34,677 nucleotides of DNA, taken from contig SZWC01001604.1 of assembly GCA_023375785.1 (NCBI GenBank), positions 148,266 to 182,942 on the forward strand, in the 5' to 3' direction. Within the stretch, counting starts at the first letter, position 1. Each line of letters starts with the position of its first letter. The DNA is from Penium margaritaceum. Its lineage: Eukaryota > Streptophyta > Zygnematophyceae > Desmidiales > Peniaceae. The position numbers were made by a program, and so were the translations under genes. The notes beneath the pieces were generated by a model. It had not been told where the DNA came from and ran no database searches. It saw nothing but the letters and a program-made list of their open reading frames with translations. Shown in pieces: positions 9,647-20,999 of this stretch.

Positions 9647-10169
9647 TCTTCTGATAAGGGGGGGGGGAGAGAGCAAGCATCGTAGCACCAGTAGGCGTGC
9701 ACCTCGATTATGTAACATGCAGGAAAAGACCACACCGCCACCCCGGGGTTGAGCCCAACATCTTGGTATGAAACCGAGGGCGGCTTCTCACCAATGCACG
9801 GTCAGCGGCCGACATAGTGACCCCCTACGGATGAGCACCCATAAACTTCTATCAGCTCTCCCAAAACCCACACAAAGTACGAATGAGACCAAGGCATCCT
9901 AAAATGCATGAGGTCATGCCTCTTCCACATGAAAGACAAAAGATCAAGAAAGTGAGCAGAATATCATTGGGTTGTTGTAGGTAGAATCTTGCGGGAGCTC
10001 AGTGCCTGCCTGGAGAAGCTGGAACCAACGACAAGCTCAAGTCTTGACTGTTGGAACTCCAAGTGAAGCCATTGTCACTCGATTTCCTGTACATGTATGC
10101 AAGTGAATGTGGTGTAAGACAAGAGGTCATTGTAGGTGTAAAAGGTCATGAACTAGAGGAGACATTAAC
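9647..10169. other. Interval between two LTR-like repeats
   Basis: I find no ORF with recognisable content. A G-run (about 9658-9668) flanked by purines resembles a PPT, and TTGGTATGAAACC near 9763 vaguely resembles a PBS. If both flanking repeats belonged to one element, this would be the short inside of a non-autonomous LTR element. The order of PPT-like and PBS-like sites does not support that well. Confidence 0.3.
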
Positions 10170-10812
10170 AGTGATGTGAACCATCTCTGTCTATTTATAT
10201 AGCTTAGTATGACCACTCGGTCATGTCCATGCTCACACCAATCCCTCATGCAGACCCAGTTGGCACCGAAGCAACCGTTAGGTGGCCGCCCCACCCACCG
10301 GCAGCTGCCAGACAGCTACCACGAGGTCTGGGTGCTTGTTGGGGTACTCCACAGTTTTTCTGTAGTCTCTACAGTTTTCTTGTTAGACTGGCTTTAGATC
10401 CTGATCTACGTGTTTTGCATTATGCATGTATTGGTCATTGCCTGACCCATGCATATGTGTATTCATTGCCTCCGGCTTGAGGCTCTGCATGCGTAGGTTC
10501 AAATGGTTTTACATTTGAATGAATGTGCATAGTGTTGAGGCCCAAATAGTAGCTTTCTAATCGGTTTGAGGACAAGCTTACGGTGCCAGAAGCGTGACAA
10601 GATGTGTGCCACGAAAAATATTTATGCTATATTCTTGCAAGTTTCTATCTCTCTCTACATGCTAAGCGATTGAAACTAATGAGACATTGCACATATCTCT
10701 GGCACACCCTTGTTGTTCCTTGCACCTGCATGCTTGTTCATGAGCCGGTTGACAAAACAGTGTGGCCACGTGAATACCAGCAAGGCTAGGAAGCTTCCTA
10801 GTACTTTCTCAT
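10170..10812 (+). repeat. Second copy of the Copia-2-related LTR
   Basis: It shares ordered blocks with 9017-9646: GACCACTCGG with CATGTCCATG, GTTTTGCATTATGCATG, CTCCGGCTTGAGGCTCTGCA, GTAGGTTCA, GGCCCAAATAGTAG, and GCTAGGAAGCTTCC near 10784. It is the same way round and clearly diverged. The left end is not sharp; homology is firm only from about 10209. Confidence 0.55.
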
Positions 10813-11480
10813 TACCCTAATGCTCGTTGAATTCGATGTTAAGGTTCTTTTTAATTTGGTGTTCCTTAATTTTGACCATGGTTGGTGTTCGGTTCAATTC
10901 GACCAGAACTGGTTTGGTTGTCCACAGGTTTTGACGTTGTGATAAACTCGCATTTTTGTTAACCGTGATTTTGACTTTGACATCCATTTAGCAAGCGCGC
11001 CGACCTTGCGGCAATCACCAGAAGTTTTTGCGCCATGTTAGGCGCAGCAGGTTCTGGCCAATGAGAATCGCGCACACATGATTGAACAGATTCTGGTCAG
11101 AACCTGGATGGTCCATTGCACGCCGACAACGGGTTTGACAGCGAGTCAAGGAAAATGGTTTTTTCAGATGCACATTTGTATGTTTGAGACTCCGAACATC
11201 AATACGCCAGCAATGAAGTTTGAACTTGCCCATTACACTTTCTGGCATTCTTTTCATCGAGTACAAGTAGTGTAAGCACAGAACAAGGCAAAGTATGGGC
11301 CCTGACCACTTTGAAGTGAATTCAAGGGTTGGTCACATGAATTCAATGAATGGATTTAAAATATATTTTCATGGTCATTTGAATTCAACATGCAAGACAA
11401 TTTCGATGAATTTCAATGGGGATAAAAATATCTAATATCAAAATCATCAACCTGCTGGGTATATCAAACAGTACGACTCT
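10813..11480. other. AT-richer stretch without a gene
   Basis: I see no gene or recognisable domain. Several GAATTC/GAATTCAA-type words recur between 10829 and 11400 (for example near 11320, 11340 and 11380), giving a slightly repetitive AT-rich texture. Confidence 0.4.
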
Positions 11481-12200
11481 TCTTGCCTCACAACATAGAC
11501 GCAGCATCATCAGAGGCTGTGATAGTCACACTCGCGGCTGAGGTCCTGGGACCCATCATAACAGACAGCAATAGCACAGACACCGTAGGGATGTTTAAAG
11601 CAACAACACCACCACGTGACCACCTTGAGTGGATGACGGCACAGGAAGTGACAACGTGATTCACCGTCATCACCACAAGAGTAGTAGCATCGGTGTGGTG
11701 CAGCAACTTCAGGGTAGCAGTAGCCGCCAGTAGCAACAGCTGCCAACGGTAGTAGAAATAAGCAGCAGCCATGGGGAATTACTAAAGCAAGAAACAGCGG
11801 CAACAGTAGCAAGTGGCAGCAGAAAATTGTGGTAATGGCATCACACAACAGCAACAACGCACAGCAGTGAAAGGCAACAACACGAATGACAATGACAGGC
11901 AGGAGCAGTAGTGGACATCAGTTGGATATAACAATAGCCATGGAAGCTGCGTGCAATAGCAGCAGCTAGATGTGGCAGTGCTGCTACAATGATGAAACAA
12001 ATACATCGACAGCAGCAACAAAAACCAAAACAACAATGACAGAAGCATGGCAGCAACAGCGATGACACAGCCGCAACACCATACCTGCGTAGCATAGTGC
12101 GTATAGCTACATTGTTTTGTAGTTACGTAGCACCATCATTGTGCACCAGCAGTATCAACAACAGCAGCCGTGGAAACCGCGAGAAGTCACTGTCACGGAT
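11481..12200. repeat. CAG/CAA-rich cryptically simple block
   Basis: The + strand is dense in AGC, CAG and CAA triplets (strongest about 11700-12160) without a clean tandem unit. On the + strand it would read as Gln/Asn-rich, broken by many stops; on the minus strand it gives Leu/Cys/Ser-rich open frames that I regard as antisense artefacts. It may be an eroded triplet repeat or the Gln-rich part of an old gag. Confidence 0.55.
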
Positions 12201-13214
12201 GTCGAGAGAAGGGGGTGATGAGGTCACTCCCTCCTCTTCGTTTTGCGTGGAACCTTAAAAAAAGGGAAGATGAGCTGTTGACATGAGTATTGAAACTGCT
12301 GACATGAGCAATGTGATCGTTGACATCAGCAATCACCCACACTACCCCAACTCCTTAGATTGGCAACGTCTGGCCAGACTCTGTGCGAACGGACTAAACG
12401 GACACAAATGGACATAAAAAAATGAAATCACTACGAATACAACTCAAGTGATGTATGTCACCAGAGTCAATGATCCACGTACCACTCCGCTCTTGACCAG
12501 ACATCAACAATGAATAACATGCCGCAGAACACCCTGCCTCTGCTGGACGCTCAGCAAAGGACTCGGGACAATGACAAATAGCACAGACCTATGACTCACC
12601 AACCCAGTCGGTAATGTCAGGTTCATCATCATCACAAGACAACTAAGCTCCTCCACAAGCATCATCACAACAGAAACAATAGGAAAAGCTGTATGGCAGC
12701 AACTTGGCTGTGAAAACACACTCCCAACCCATTGAGATAAAAGTGCCAGCAGTTGACAAAGCTCCTTGATCGTGTGATATTGAGAATCCAGGTTAACACT
12801 ACTTCTTGATGAAGAGACTGTGTCTACTGAATTCCTGGTAGTGGCACAGCCCGCTCGTGTCTCAGTGGACGCTATCCACTATGCATGCACCACCTAGAGG
12901 TCGGGCATGACCCTAGGCCAATCAAGGGGATGCACGTGCTCCGTGTATTGGTGAGCACCTCCGTAGTTGCATCAGCGGAAAGAATTTCCACTACCATTAC
13001 TTGCTGGTAACTGCTGTTGCTACTGTCTCTGTAGTGTCTCGTTTTCCCATTCTCCTCTTGTGTGGTTGTAACAACACTCTGAGTCTCATTGCTTGGGTTA
13101 GAGGAGGTGGATGAGGAGGAGGAAGCGGTGATTGTGGGACTGGTGAAGTAGAGCGGAGGCATAGGAGGGGTCAGTGCCACTGTCGTAACAAGTGGACTCT
13201 GCGGATAGGTGAAA
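12201..13214 (+). pseudogene. Possible degenerate gag-pol remnant before Gypsy-1 RT
   Basis: No domain is certain. One + frame between about 12480 and 12830 reads as a hydrophilic Ser/Gln/Pro-rich protein with several stops (TAA, TAG and TGA). It lies directly upstream of Gypsy-1 reverse transcriptase, where gag-protease would be expected. I found no zinc knuckle and no protease DTG/DSG motif, so this is inferred from position and composition only. Confidence 0.25.
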
Positions 13215-13640
13215 ATATTTCAACTCACATGGGAAACTACCTATTCTGGATTTTGTGCTTCGAGCTAATGAACTCCCTGACAAAGCAAAAGTTTGCAAAT
13301 AGCCTCGGTTAGTATGTCTTGGTTTACCTGAATGACATCTTGGTGTCCTATGAATCACTCGAAGAGAACATAGAGTATCTGCATGAAGCCCTCATGATCC
13401 TTTAAGAACAAAGGTCCTATGCAAAAGTGAGCAAGTGGTTTTTTTCTCCAGATGCACTCGATTATCTTGGATACATAGTCAACAAGGACGATATCCGTGT
13501 CGACCCACGAAAGGTCCAAGTTGTGGTGGACTGGCTGTGCCCAAAAAAACATTGGACAAATTAGGTGTTTCTTCGATCTTGCAAACTGTTGTTGACAGTT
13601 TATGCAAGGATATTTGACCCTCGTACATCCACAAACAAGG
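13215..13640 (+). pseudogene. Gypsy-1 reverse transcriptase, fragment
   Basis: This is the palm-thumb part of a Ty3/Gypsy reverse transcriptase. A shortened GNY...FELMNSL segment (13230-13280) precedes the catalytic box, which reads VYLNDILV (13322-13345): the first Asp of the YxDD motif is Asn. KVSKWFFSPDALDYLGYIV (about 13424-13480) and DIRVDPRKVQ follow. There are in-frame stops TAG (about 13310) and TAA (about 13404). The frame changes at the A7 run near 13542, after which the thumb continues as LANCC, a TGA and QFMQGY. The N-terminal half of the domain is missing. Confidence 0.88.
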
Positions 13641-13679
13641 CTCACGCAAAAGTAAGTGCATTGAAAATGGACATCTGAC

Positions 13680-14110
13680 TAGAAGAATGTTTTTTATCAA
13701 AGTCAAAGAGCTTCTATCCATTACGTCCTTCGCAACTCTTTTGGATCCATCACAACTGTTGGAGGTGCGATGTGATACACTGGTAGTAGGACTTGCTGTC
13801 GTCCTTGTCTATAATGGTCACCCACTTGCGTATGAGAGCCGGAAGCTCATCCCCGCAAAGTCACGGTTGACAGTTGAGGATCAAGAGCTTCTTGCAATTG
13901 GTATACACATTAAAGATGTGGCATTGCTACCTTGAGGGCACTGGGGGTGATGTGATGGTTGTGACCAACCATAATCCATTGGTGTTTCATTTAAATACAA
14001 CCAAAATTGTCAAGACAACAGGTGCGTTGGAACGCAAACCTGAGTCGATTCTTGTTTCCGTGGGAATATCGACCAGGATGCATCAACTTAGCCAAGCTAC
14101 TAAGTTGAAA
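13680..14110 (+). pseudogene. Gypsy-1 RNase H
   Basis: This is the RNase H of a Gypsy polyprotein. LEVRCDTLVVGLAVVL (around 13760-13805) holds the first acidic position, then GHPLAYESRKLIPAKSRLTV and EDQELLAI (about 13815-13905). A frame change near 13920 moves the reading to a YLEG...VVTNHNPLVF segment, where relatives have Asp and this copy has Asn. Order and spacing are normal for the family. Confidence 0.88.
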
Positions 14111-14460
14111 GCTTGAGAAAATTAAAGAAACCACCGAGGTTGGTGAATGTTTCATGGCCATTCTGACAGCTCCATTGCAAACACGAGATCCTCTTGTAAC
14201 TTTGCAGCAACCACCGCGAGATATTACCCACTACAACGGTTTGTTGAAGAGATTCCGGACGAGATCCTCTATGGATGATTGGTTCCAAGACTCTTGGAAT
14301 CTGGACAGGTACAGATTGGTATAGAGAGCAAGAATTTATTGGCATAGAGATCAAGTCGTTATGCTAGACTTGGAAGACCTTCGAGTGAATACCATCTCCC
14401 AGTTCCACGACCGTTGATGGAAGGTCATGTGAGACCTCAAAATACCGGACAAGCACTCTC
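14111..14460 (+). other. Gypsy-1 RNase H-integrase connector, unreadable
   Basis: The segment lies between recognisable RNase H and integrase and should encode the tether and the first His residues of the integrase zinc finger. Stops and frame changes are too frequent for a domain call. Confidence 0.4.
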
Positions 14461-15290
14461 ATAACACTATTGGTGGCTATGATGAAGTGTCAATGTCCAT
14501 AAGTATTGCATGACTTGTGACCTATGTCTTCGGCACAAAGTTGATAACAAAAGGCATGCTGGATTCCTCCAATAGCTTCTTAACTATGGGAATCCATGGG
14601 AGTACATTAGCATGGACTTTGTTATTGGTCTACCGGACACTGCCTGTGGCCACGATACAATACTAGTGGTTGTGGATCTTCTTAAGAAGATTACATGTTT
14701 CATTCATAAAACCACAAACGTGAACGTAGAGGAGACCGATCGTCTATTCTTTGAGGGTATCGTGAAGTACCACGGCTTGTCATTGCGTTGTATCTCTGAT
14801 TGATATAAAAAATTTGCTAGTAAGTCCTGACAAAAGATACGCAATTACTTTGGCAGCGATTGTCAAATATTGACAGCATTTCACCCTCAAACCAACCGAA
14901 AAATAGAGCTCATATATCATACTCTGGAGCGGATACTCCACATGTAAAAAAAAAACCTCCATTGGGACAAAATCCTAGTACCGGCAGAGATAGAGGTGAA
15001 GAACTAAATGAAAGAGTCCACACAGTTAACACCATTTATGTTGAGCAGTGGTCGGCATCCAACCGTATCCCTTCATTGGAGAAAATGGGAGTACTGAAAG
15101 ACACGTTCCTTCTTCTCAAGCCTTTGTCTAGAAAATATACTCCTTCTTACAAGAGGCAAAGGGTCTCCTTCAAACAGCTTGGAAAAGAAGAACGGCTTAT
15201 GCCGAAAAAATTTGCCGTGAGTTCTGGTTTGGTGTTGGCTATATGGTGCTACTTAGCACTAAGAACCTTTGACTGAAGTTCTCAGGGGCG
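14461..15290 (+). pseudogene. Gypsy-1 integrase core
   Basis: The integrase inserts the cDNA into the host genome. The Cys pair of the zinc finger is in CDLCLRHK (about 14518-14541). The core holds Asp in SMDFVIGLP (14615), GHDTILVVVDLLKKI (about 14651-14692), HGLSLRCISD with the second Asp (14798), and Glu in KIEL (14906), giving the 36-residue step of a D,D35E enzyme. TGA stops at 14801 and near 14825 lie at positions that are Arg and Trp in relatives. The triad survives, but the stops make it non-functional. Confidence 0.9.
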
Positions 15291-15640
15291 GAAAAAACTT
15301 CTACCGAAGTGGATTGGGTCATTTTTCATCGTTGCATGCATTGGGCCGGAGGCATACCAATCGCTGCTTCTGACGATTATGAAGATACATGACATGATTC
15401 ATATGAGGTTGTTGGTTCCATACACGGTAAAAAATTGTTCAGCCACCACCGGAAGACGTAGCTGCCAAAAGCCAATACGAGGTCCTTTGCCTACTCTAAC
15501 ATTGAGAGTGGACATTCTGGTCGTGGGTTGCGAGGGAATACCTCGTTCCTTGGGTGGGTTGTGGACATGAACATCATTCGTGGGAGCTTGAATCTCGGTT
15601 GCTCATAGGGTTGGTCAACGAGTTTTGGAGCAAGCTAGCA
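15291..15640 (+). pseudogene. Gypsy-1 integrase C-terminus with GPY/F module and chromodomain
   Basis: KLLPKWIGSFFIVACIGPEAY (about 15294-15355) is a GPY/F module in which the Pro is Ser, followed by MKIHDMIHMRLLVPYT (15379-15427). After a frame change, 15533-15635 reads REYLVPWVGCGHEHHSWE and onward. This is the end of a chromodomain, including the Trp and the HxxHxSWE pattern, and it places Gypsy-1 among chromoviruses. The chromodomain is thought to steer integration to marked chromatin. The first half of the domain is degraded. Confidence 0.85.
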
Positions 15641-15782
15641 TCTTGCAAAGACAGAAGTATGATAAAGGGCACCACTCAAACGTAGAAAAAGTGGACAACA
15701 TCCCTGCTGGGCAGCACTCATGGACAGTAACCATAGAAGGTTGTGGACGTCCAACATGATTGCCGTGCGGATGCTCTAGCCT

Positions 15783-15797
15783 AAAGGGGGGAGGCGG
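15783..15797 (+). other. Gypsy-1 polypurine tract
   Basis: AAAGGGGGGAGGCGG follows the chromodomain region. A purine-rich tract here is the usual plus-strand primer next to the 3' LTR. Confidence 0.7.
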
Positions 15798-16370
15798 CTA
15801 GTCATGCTGACCGATAATTTGCAGCTTAGGCTCGAGTTATGTGCATGTGTCCATGCTATGCTGGTGATTGAGACTATCAATTATCTTTCACAATGTTGAT
15901 GAATCATTGTCTGGAACTCAATTGTTGGTCATGAATCAGGACGGTTCATAGCAAGTGGAAAGGAATGTAGCGGGAGGGCCGTTTCAGCCCTTTCACCTTG
16001 TAATAGCAAGGGGATGGCTTACAGCCTCCCCTCACTAGTCCAAGGGCTGGCCGGTGGCCAACCATCCGCTGGCTTTGAGTAGATGGCCAGCGGGCAGCCA
16101 GGTGACCGGCCGGCCACCCGCCACCGAGCCACCTGCCACCGATTGCACTGGTGGCTTGATCAGTGGCTAAGAGGTTACGAGGGCCTTGAGGGTGAGGCTT
16201 GTGGCCCCTTGCCCTCGCCCTCGCTTGCCCTACTCACTTGCAAGAGCGAGCCAGGACAAAGGATGGAGCAAAAGCGAGAGCTGCACAAGAGGAATCAACA
16301 CAAACTCGCCAATTGTGCCTTGCACGCGATGGTCTTATACCAATGCGTCAAATATAAAACTCGAGTTTGT
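15798..16370 (+). repeat. Probable Gypsy-1 3' LTR
   Basis: This non-coding sequence follows the PPT directly. It has a very GC-rich GGCC-dense part (about 16040-16140) and a TATA-like ATATAAAA near 16352. I could not find the matching 5' LTR, so the call rests on position after the PPT. The right end is a guess. Open frames near 16083-16379 show no domain. Confidence 0.45.
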
Positions 16371-16639
16371 TTAGAATGAGATTCAAGTTTAGAAACCAGA
16401 AAACTCGTGCAAAGTCACCAGTTTGGGATTATAACGCCCTCGTTTTAGAACGAGAACATGGAGGTGTGGTACAAACAGGAATGAACCTCTGGAGACTTGA
16501 AGTATTCATGTCTCCCGTATGGGTCATTGGTGAAGATTGCCCCCATATTGATGCTGAGGGGAAAACACCTCAAACGAGTTCTGGACGCTATTGTGCAAAC
16601 TCTGGTGACGATTTCTATGTAGGAACTGGAGGCTCAACG
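16371..16639. other. No gene seen; possibly the start of a repeat copy
   Basis: A short open frame passes through here, but its sequence has no recognisable protein features and the same strand continues into a non-coding repeat family. Confidence 0.4.
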
Positions 16640-16800
16640 CGTTCTATGAAACTAGTGGGAGGGGTTTTGTGTGAAGTTCGAGGGAGGATGAAGACTCTCC
16701 TTGCATTGAAAGGAACCTGTTGGGCCCCACTACCGTAACATCCATCAGGAGCCCATGAAATTTCAAAATCCAAAAACCTTGAATGTATTTTGTGGTATGG
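16640..16800 (+). repeat. Unclassified repeat family, copy 1
   Basis: GAAAGGAACCTGTTGGGCCC with a downstream AGGAGCCC matches the core seen at 18830-18980 (+), 20590-20720 (minus) and 21150-21310 (minus). No coding potential, PBS or PPT is visible. Confidence 0.6.
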
Positions 16801-18829
16801 TATGAGTATGGTTTGTTTTGTAAAACACGGGGAAGGGCATTCTCGCATGATTGTAAGGGATCAATGACCTCGCTCCCCCTTGTTTTTTTGCTCACCTGAC
16901 AATGCCTGGTTCGAGCAAGCATGATTCCCGGCTCAGTTTATAAGTTTCTTTTTGCGGGTGCCGGGTGGATGAGAGTCATTCTTTATGTTTTATGGATATC
17001 TGAGCTATTTGCATTTTACTCATGTGATGCATGCGTGACTGAGGAATGAGAAGTCATCCCTCTGATGCATTACTCATCTATGAGAACAATTACGAGACTT
17101 TGTGCGTCTCCCTGGCCTAATCCTTCCTGTTTCTTACATCTGCTTTCTTGCTAGTGCGTCAGCTGACTACACAACGCCACCACTTTAGCAACAACAAAGT
17201 TATGGAGCTTCGTAGGAATTTTTTTGACCTCGTGTATTTGTTTGTTGATTGCCCAAGGGTAGTTTGGTTGTTATGCCGAGCAGAACGTGTATGATTTACC
17301 GAGATGAGGTGCATACAAAAGGACAATCCCAGGTATTTGGACAAGGTTGGACCGGTGAAATACCTCCATGTTTTATTTTAAGTAATTCCTTTCCTGAGTT
17401 TGTATATGAATAGAACTATGACCCTCTAATCTTCCAGACATAGTTCCGACACAGATTCCGCGTTGACACAATGTGGAATGCATGCCTCTTTGGATGAATG
17501 TTGTTAGCATTCTTGGAGTGGCACAATAACTACGCTGGATTATGCTTGAGCATTGCGCAGATGGACTCTGATTATGAGCATTCTACATGAAGTTACGGAT
17601 TTTACCGTGGTTCACCATGATTGAACACTTTCAGAAATCAATTCTAACCTTAAAAAAAAGGCAAGTTTCCATTCACAAGAAAGAATGAAGAGGAAAATGA
17701 AAGGTTGTATTTTGTGAAAAAAGATCCAATTTCTATTAAAATTAAGCAAGTTACAAGAATTCATCTTGAAATAATTAAAATTCATGTCAAAAATACAATT
17801 TTTTCAATTGATGCTCCCCATTCATAGAGACGTTGATATTAGATCAATATAACTTGAAAACTCATCATAAAATGTTCACAATCCCCACTTTGCAAAATCC
17901 TAATCCTAATCATTTGAAACATTTTAGTCTACTATTTTATTCTCATCCAAGAGGCTGTGTTTGTGATCGAGACATGTACATAACCATGGTGGAGCGTACA
18001 AGAAAGGTGTGGCTTTCTCTTAGACGATGAATGGGTGCACAACTCAGGAACTGTGTCAGACTAGGCAAGTGTAAGATTACAAATACAACAAGTTTCAGGT
18101 CGAGCCCTGTACAGGCAGCAACGATGTTTTCAAGCTCATCCACGACCTCATCTGGGAGTTATTGCATCATCATCATCTCTTCCAATGTTGGATGGTACAT
18201 TATTGCATAAGCAATTGGGACCACAGGGACCGCCACCTATAATGGAGTAGCCTGGACCGCTACCAGCCAGAGCAGCAAAATAAAAGGGGGAACAAGCTGT
18301 GCCTCCAGTAACCATTTATAGTATCTCCAACTCCATTATATCAGCATTAACCACTCTGCATGTCTGCGAGCTACTCGGTCTCTGTATCAGACTCATACCC
18401 CGGTGCTACTAAAGTTTCCTGGAGGTTTCCTCTGACAACCCACCGATTCTGATAGAGTTCTTCTAGTGTGGAGAGGAGGTTCACAGACATCCGGAAGGTC
18501 TGTCAATTCAGAAGATGGTCAACATGCAAAGAATATTTCTATAGGATTTGATGCCTAGCAAGACGTTGCGCCACGTTTTGGGCCAAGCTCTGTCATGGCT
18601 ATGTTGCAGAGCTGTTCGTAGGCTGTTGCTGAGCTTGTACATAATATTGTTGTACTTTGTATTCATGTCATACGATAATAACGTCCGCATCCTATTCTCA
18701 GCATTTGTACAAGTATTGTTGGCGCACCAAAGGTCCTGGCACGATAGCAAGGCCAGCTTAGTCTTTGCTGTGGTCATGCAAAAATCCAACAAGCATGGCC
18801 ATCAAACAATAAAAAAAATCCTCCTTCAT
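16801..18829. other. Long stretch without a gene
   Basis: I see no domain-bearing ORF, LTR or RNA gene. The part 17640-17900 is strongly AT-rich. ORFs here are short and without recognisable content. Confidence 0.45.
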
Positions 18830-19400
18830 TGGGTTTATGATTGTTCGAATGGGTGGATTGTGTGCGGTTTGCTTGGGGGTTCCGAGGCTCCCCATGTGTT
18901 GAAAGGGAACCTGGTGGGCCCTGCTACTGCATGGCCCAACAGGAGCCCGCTCAAAAATATAACCCTGGAATCCAGAATGTAATTCTCGGTGTGGTTTGGT
19001 TAGAACTTCCATGTAAGAATGCGGGGGGGTTGCATGTTAGGAAGAATACAAATAAGCGTTTTTGCTCGATCTCAAAAGCGAGCATCTTCACTTGATCGCG
19101 ATGAAAAAAAAGACCTCTTTGGTTTTATTCTACACACAAATCCCCTTGTCTGATCCAGGGTTTTATGTTCTACGTGGATGGAGCCCGCACAAAATATACA
19201 AAACCCTAAATCAAACCAGGGGATCTGCGTGTAACAAAAAAGGCAAGGAATTCATTGCTCGATCACGATTCTCACGTGGGAGCGATGACCCCATGCGGTG
19301 ACCAACGTGGCGAATCGCTCTTTCGTGTCTTTTTTTTAATGGGTACATTATGTCAATTTGTTGTCCCAAGTGGGAAAACGGGACCAACTGAACCCCTTGG
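18830..19400 (+). repeat. Unclassified repeat family, copy 2 (left arm of a long inverted repeat)
   Basis: In order it holds GTGCGGTTTGCTTGGGGGTTCC, CCCCATGTGTTGAAAGGGAAC, a GGGCCC pair around 18918, AACCCTGGAATCC, a CGATC-rich part (19070-19290) and GGGACCAACTGAACCCC (19380). All of these recur in reverse order and complement at 20300-20720. Spacer between the arms is about 0.9 kb. Confidence 0.7.
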
Positions 19401-20049
19401 ACAATTAAGTGACTAGCATTGATTGTTAGAAAACTGACAAGAAGATCCATACAATGGCACACGGCTCATAAAACATGCTGAGGTATAATTGGGGCCCTGG
19501 ACACTAAAGTCGAGCTATTTATACGACGGCGCGTCATGGGGTCGCTTTGAACTCTGCCAAGAAGTCGGGGGCTCTCATGAATATTGACGTGTGTTTCAAC
19601 AAGAGTATATTACCATCAAGAAGTCAACCAAATAGTATCAAAGTATTGATACAGTTCATGAAAGTTCTGTGAACCCCTGAAAAAAGTGATCAAACTTGTC
19701 AGGACCTTCTCACTGGAATACCGAAGCTTGGGACAGGTGAAAAAAAAGCACTGGATCATGCACGGTGGGGTATGAAAGTAATGAAAAAAGGACAAATGTT
19801 TTATACGTCCCTTATGTACAACACATAAATGAGGAATACCACAACTCTGTAGCGTAAACTATCATTGAAGAGCTAATAACAACATGCCATAACTCTTCAT
19901 GAACGCCAAAAGACCCCCTTTTTTGTTGCAACATATTAGTGACACACATTTGGCACCGAAGCAATGATTTTATTGTTAACGTCACCATTCATGTCAAACA
20001 ATCACAAAACCTTCTTTGAAGATATTAATCATATGTTCAATCGGGGCTT

Positions 20050-20110
20050 GCAAAAGGTTGGCTTAGGAGGTCAAAGACTCCCCATGTGTTGAAAAAAGTA
20101 CCATTCTCCT
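20050..20110 (+). repeat. Unclassified repeat family, short copy 3
   Basis: GACTCCCCATGTGTTGAAAA, preceded by a GGTTGGCTTAGGAGG segment, matches the core of the family. It lies inside the spacer of the long inverted repeat. Confidence 0.5.
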
Positions 20111-20299
20111 AGCTTTAAACACTACTACTAAATTGCCATGACTCATTGGATTAAAGAAAAATACCCATTGTTTTGCGAGGGAGCGATGTCACTATGAGTA
20201 GCAACGGTGTAACACAGGTTCAAACAATGTCGCTTCTTGGTTCAATACACGTCGTGTCTCCTGTTTGCCAAAACTTTGATAAACCACCCATAGCATGAA

Positions 20300-20720
20300 A
20301 GAAATTTGCATGGGGTTCAATTGGTCCCATGCCCGGACTTTGGAAAACAAATTGAAGAAATGCCCCCGCTTTGAAAAAAAGACGTGAAAGAGCCATTCAC
20401 CTCGTGGGTCGCCATCGCTTCTCATGGGATCATCGCTCCAACGCAAGCACCGCAATCGAGCAGAAACGGCCACATTTTAGATCGAGCAGACGTTCTCCAT
20501 ATTTTTTTTGTCTAACACGCAAACCCCTTCTTTTCTACATGCACACCCTAATCAAACCACACTCTGGGGATTTGGGATTTAGCAAAGCGCAAGCTCCTGC
20601 TGGGCCACGTGATAGTGGGACCCAGCAGGTTCTCTTTCAATACATGGGGAGTCTCGGACCCCCCATGCAAACCACACGCAAATCACTACCTCGAAAAATC
20701 ACAAACCCATCAAAATAGGG
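20300..20720 (-). repeat. Unclassified repeat family, copy 4 (right arm of the inverted repeat)
   Basis: This is the reverse complement of copy 2: GGGTTCAATTGGTCCC (20312), GACGTGAAAGAGCCATTC and GGGATCATCGCTCC (20380-20440), CCTGCTGGGCCACG (20595-20610), TCAATACATGGGGAGTC (20637) and CCCCCCATGCAAACCACACG (20660-20680). An RNA across both arms could form a long imperfect hairpin. Confidence 0.7.
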
Positions 20721-20999
20721 ATTTGTGATTCTTTGATTGCCATGCTAACATCATCAGTCCAAATCAGCATGCATGCCATATCATGTCGACGCAAAATCGG
20801 CATCGGAATTACATTCGAAGCCAAAACAAGGGCAAACTTCCAATAATCCACCAACTGGGAGCATGGTTCACATAAAACAAAAATGTGGGGGCATTTCACC
20901 GGTCCAACCTTTTTCATTTGCTTCCATAGTTTGAAGTGTCGACAGAGTCCCGTTTTGTAGCAATGTCCATCGTCACTCGTGACGGGCCACTCCTAGCAA

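Noticed and set aside
11488..12095. Several minus-strand open frames rich in Leu, Cys and Ser that look membrane-like
   Set aside because: They are the complement of the CAG/CAA-rich block; their composition follows from the triplet bias and they overlap one another in different frames.
16083..16379. 98-codon open frame in the GC-rich part after Gypsy-1
   Set aside because: Pro/Arg/His-rich composition from GGCC-dense DNA, no domain, and it lies in the probable LTR.
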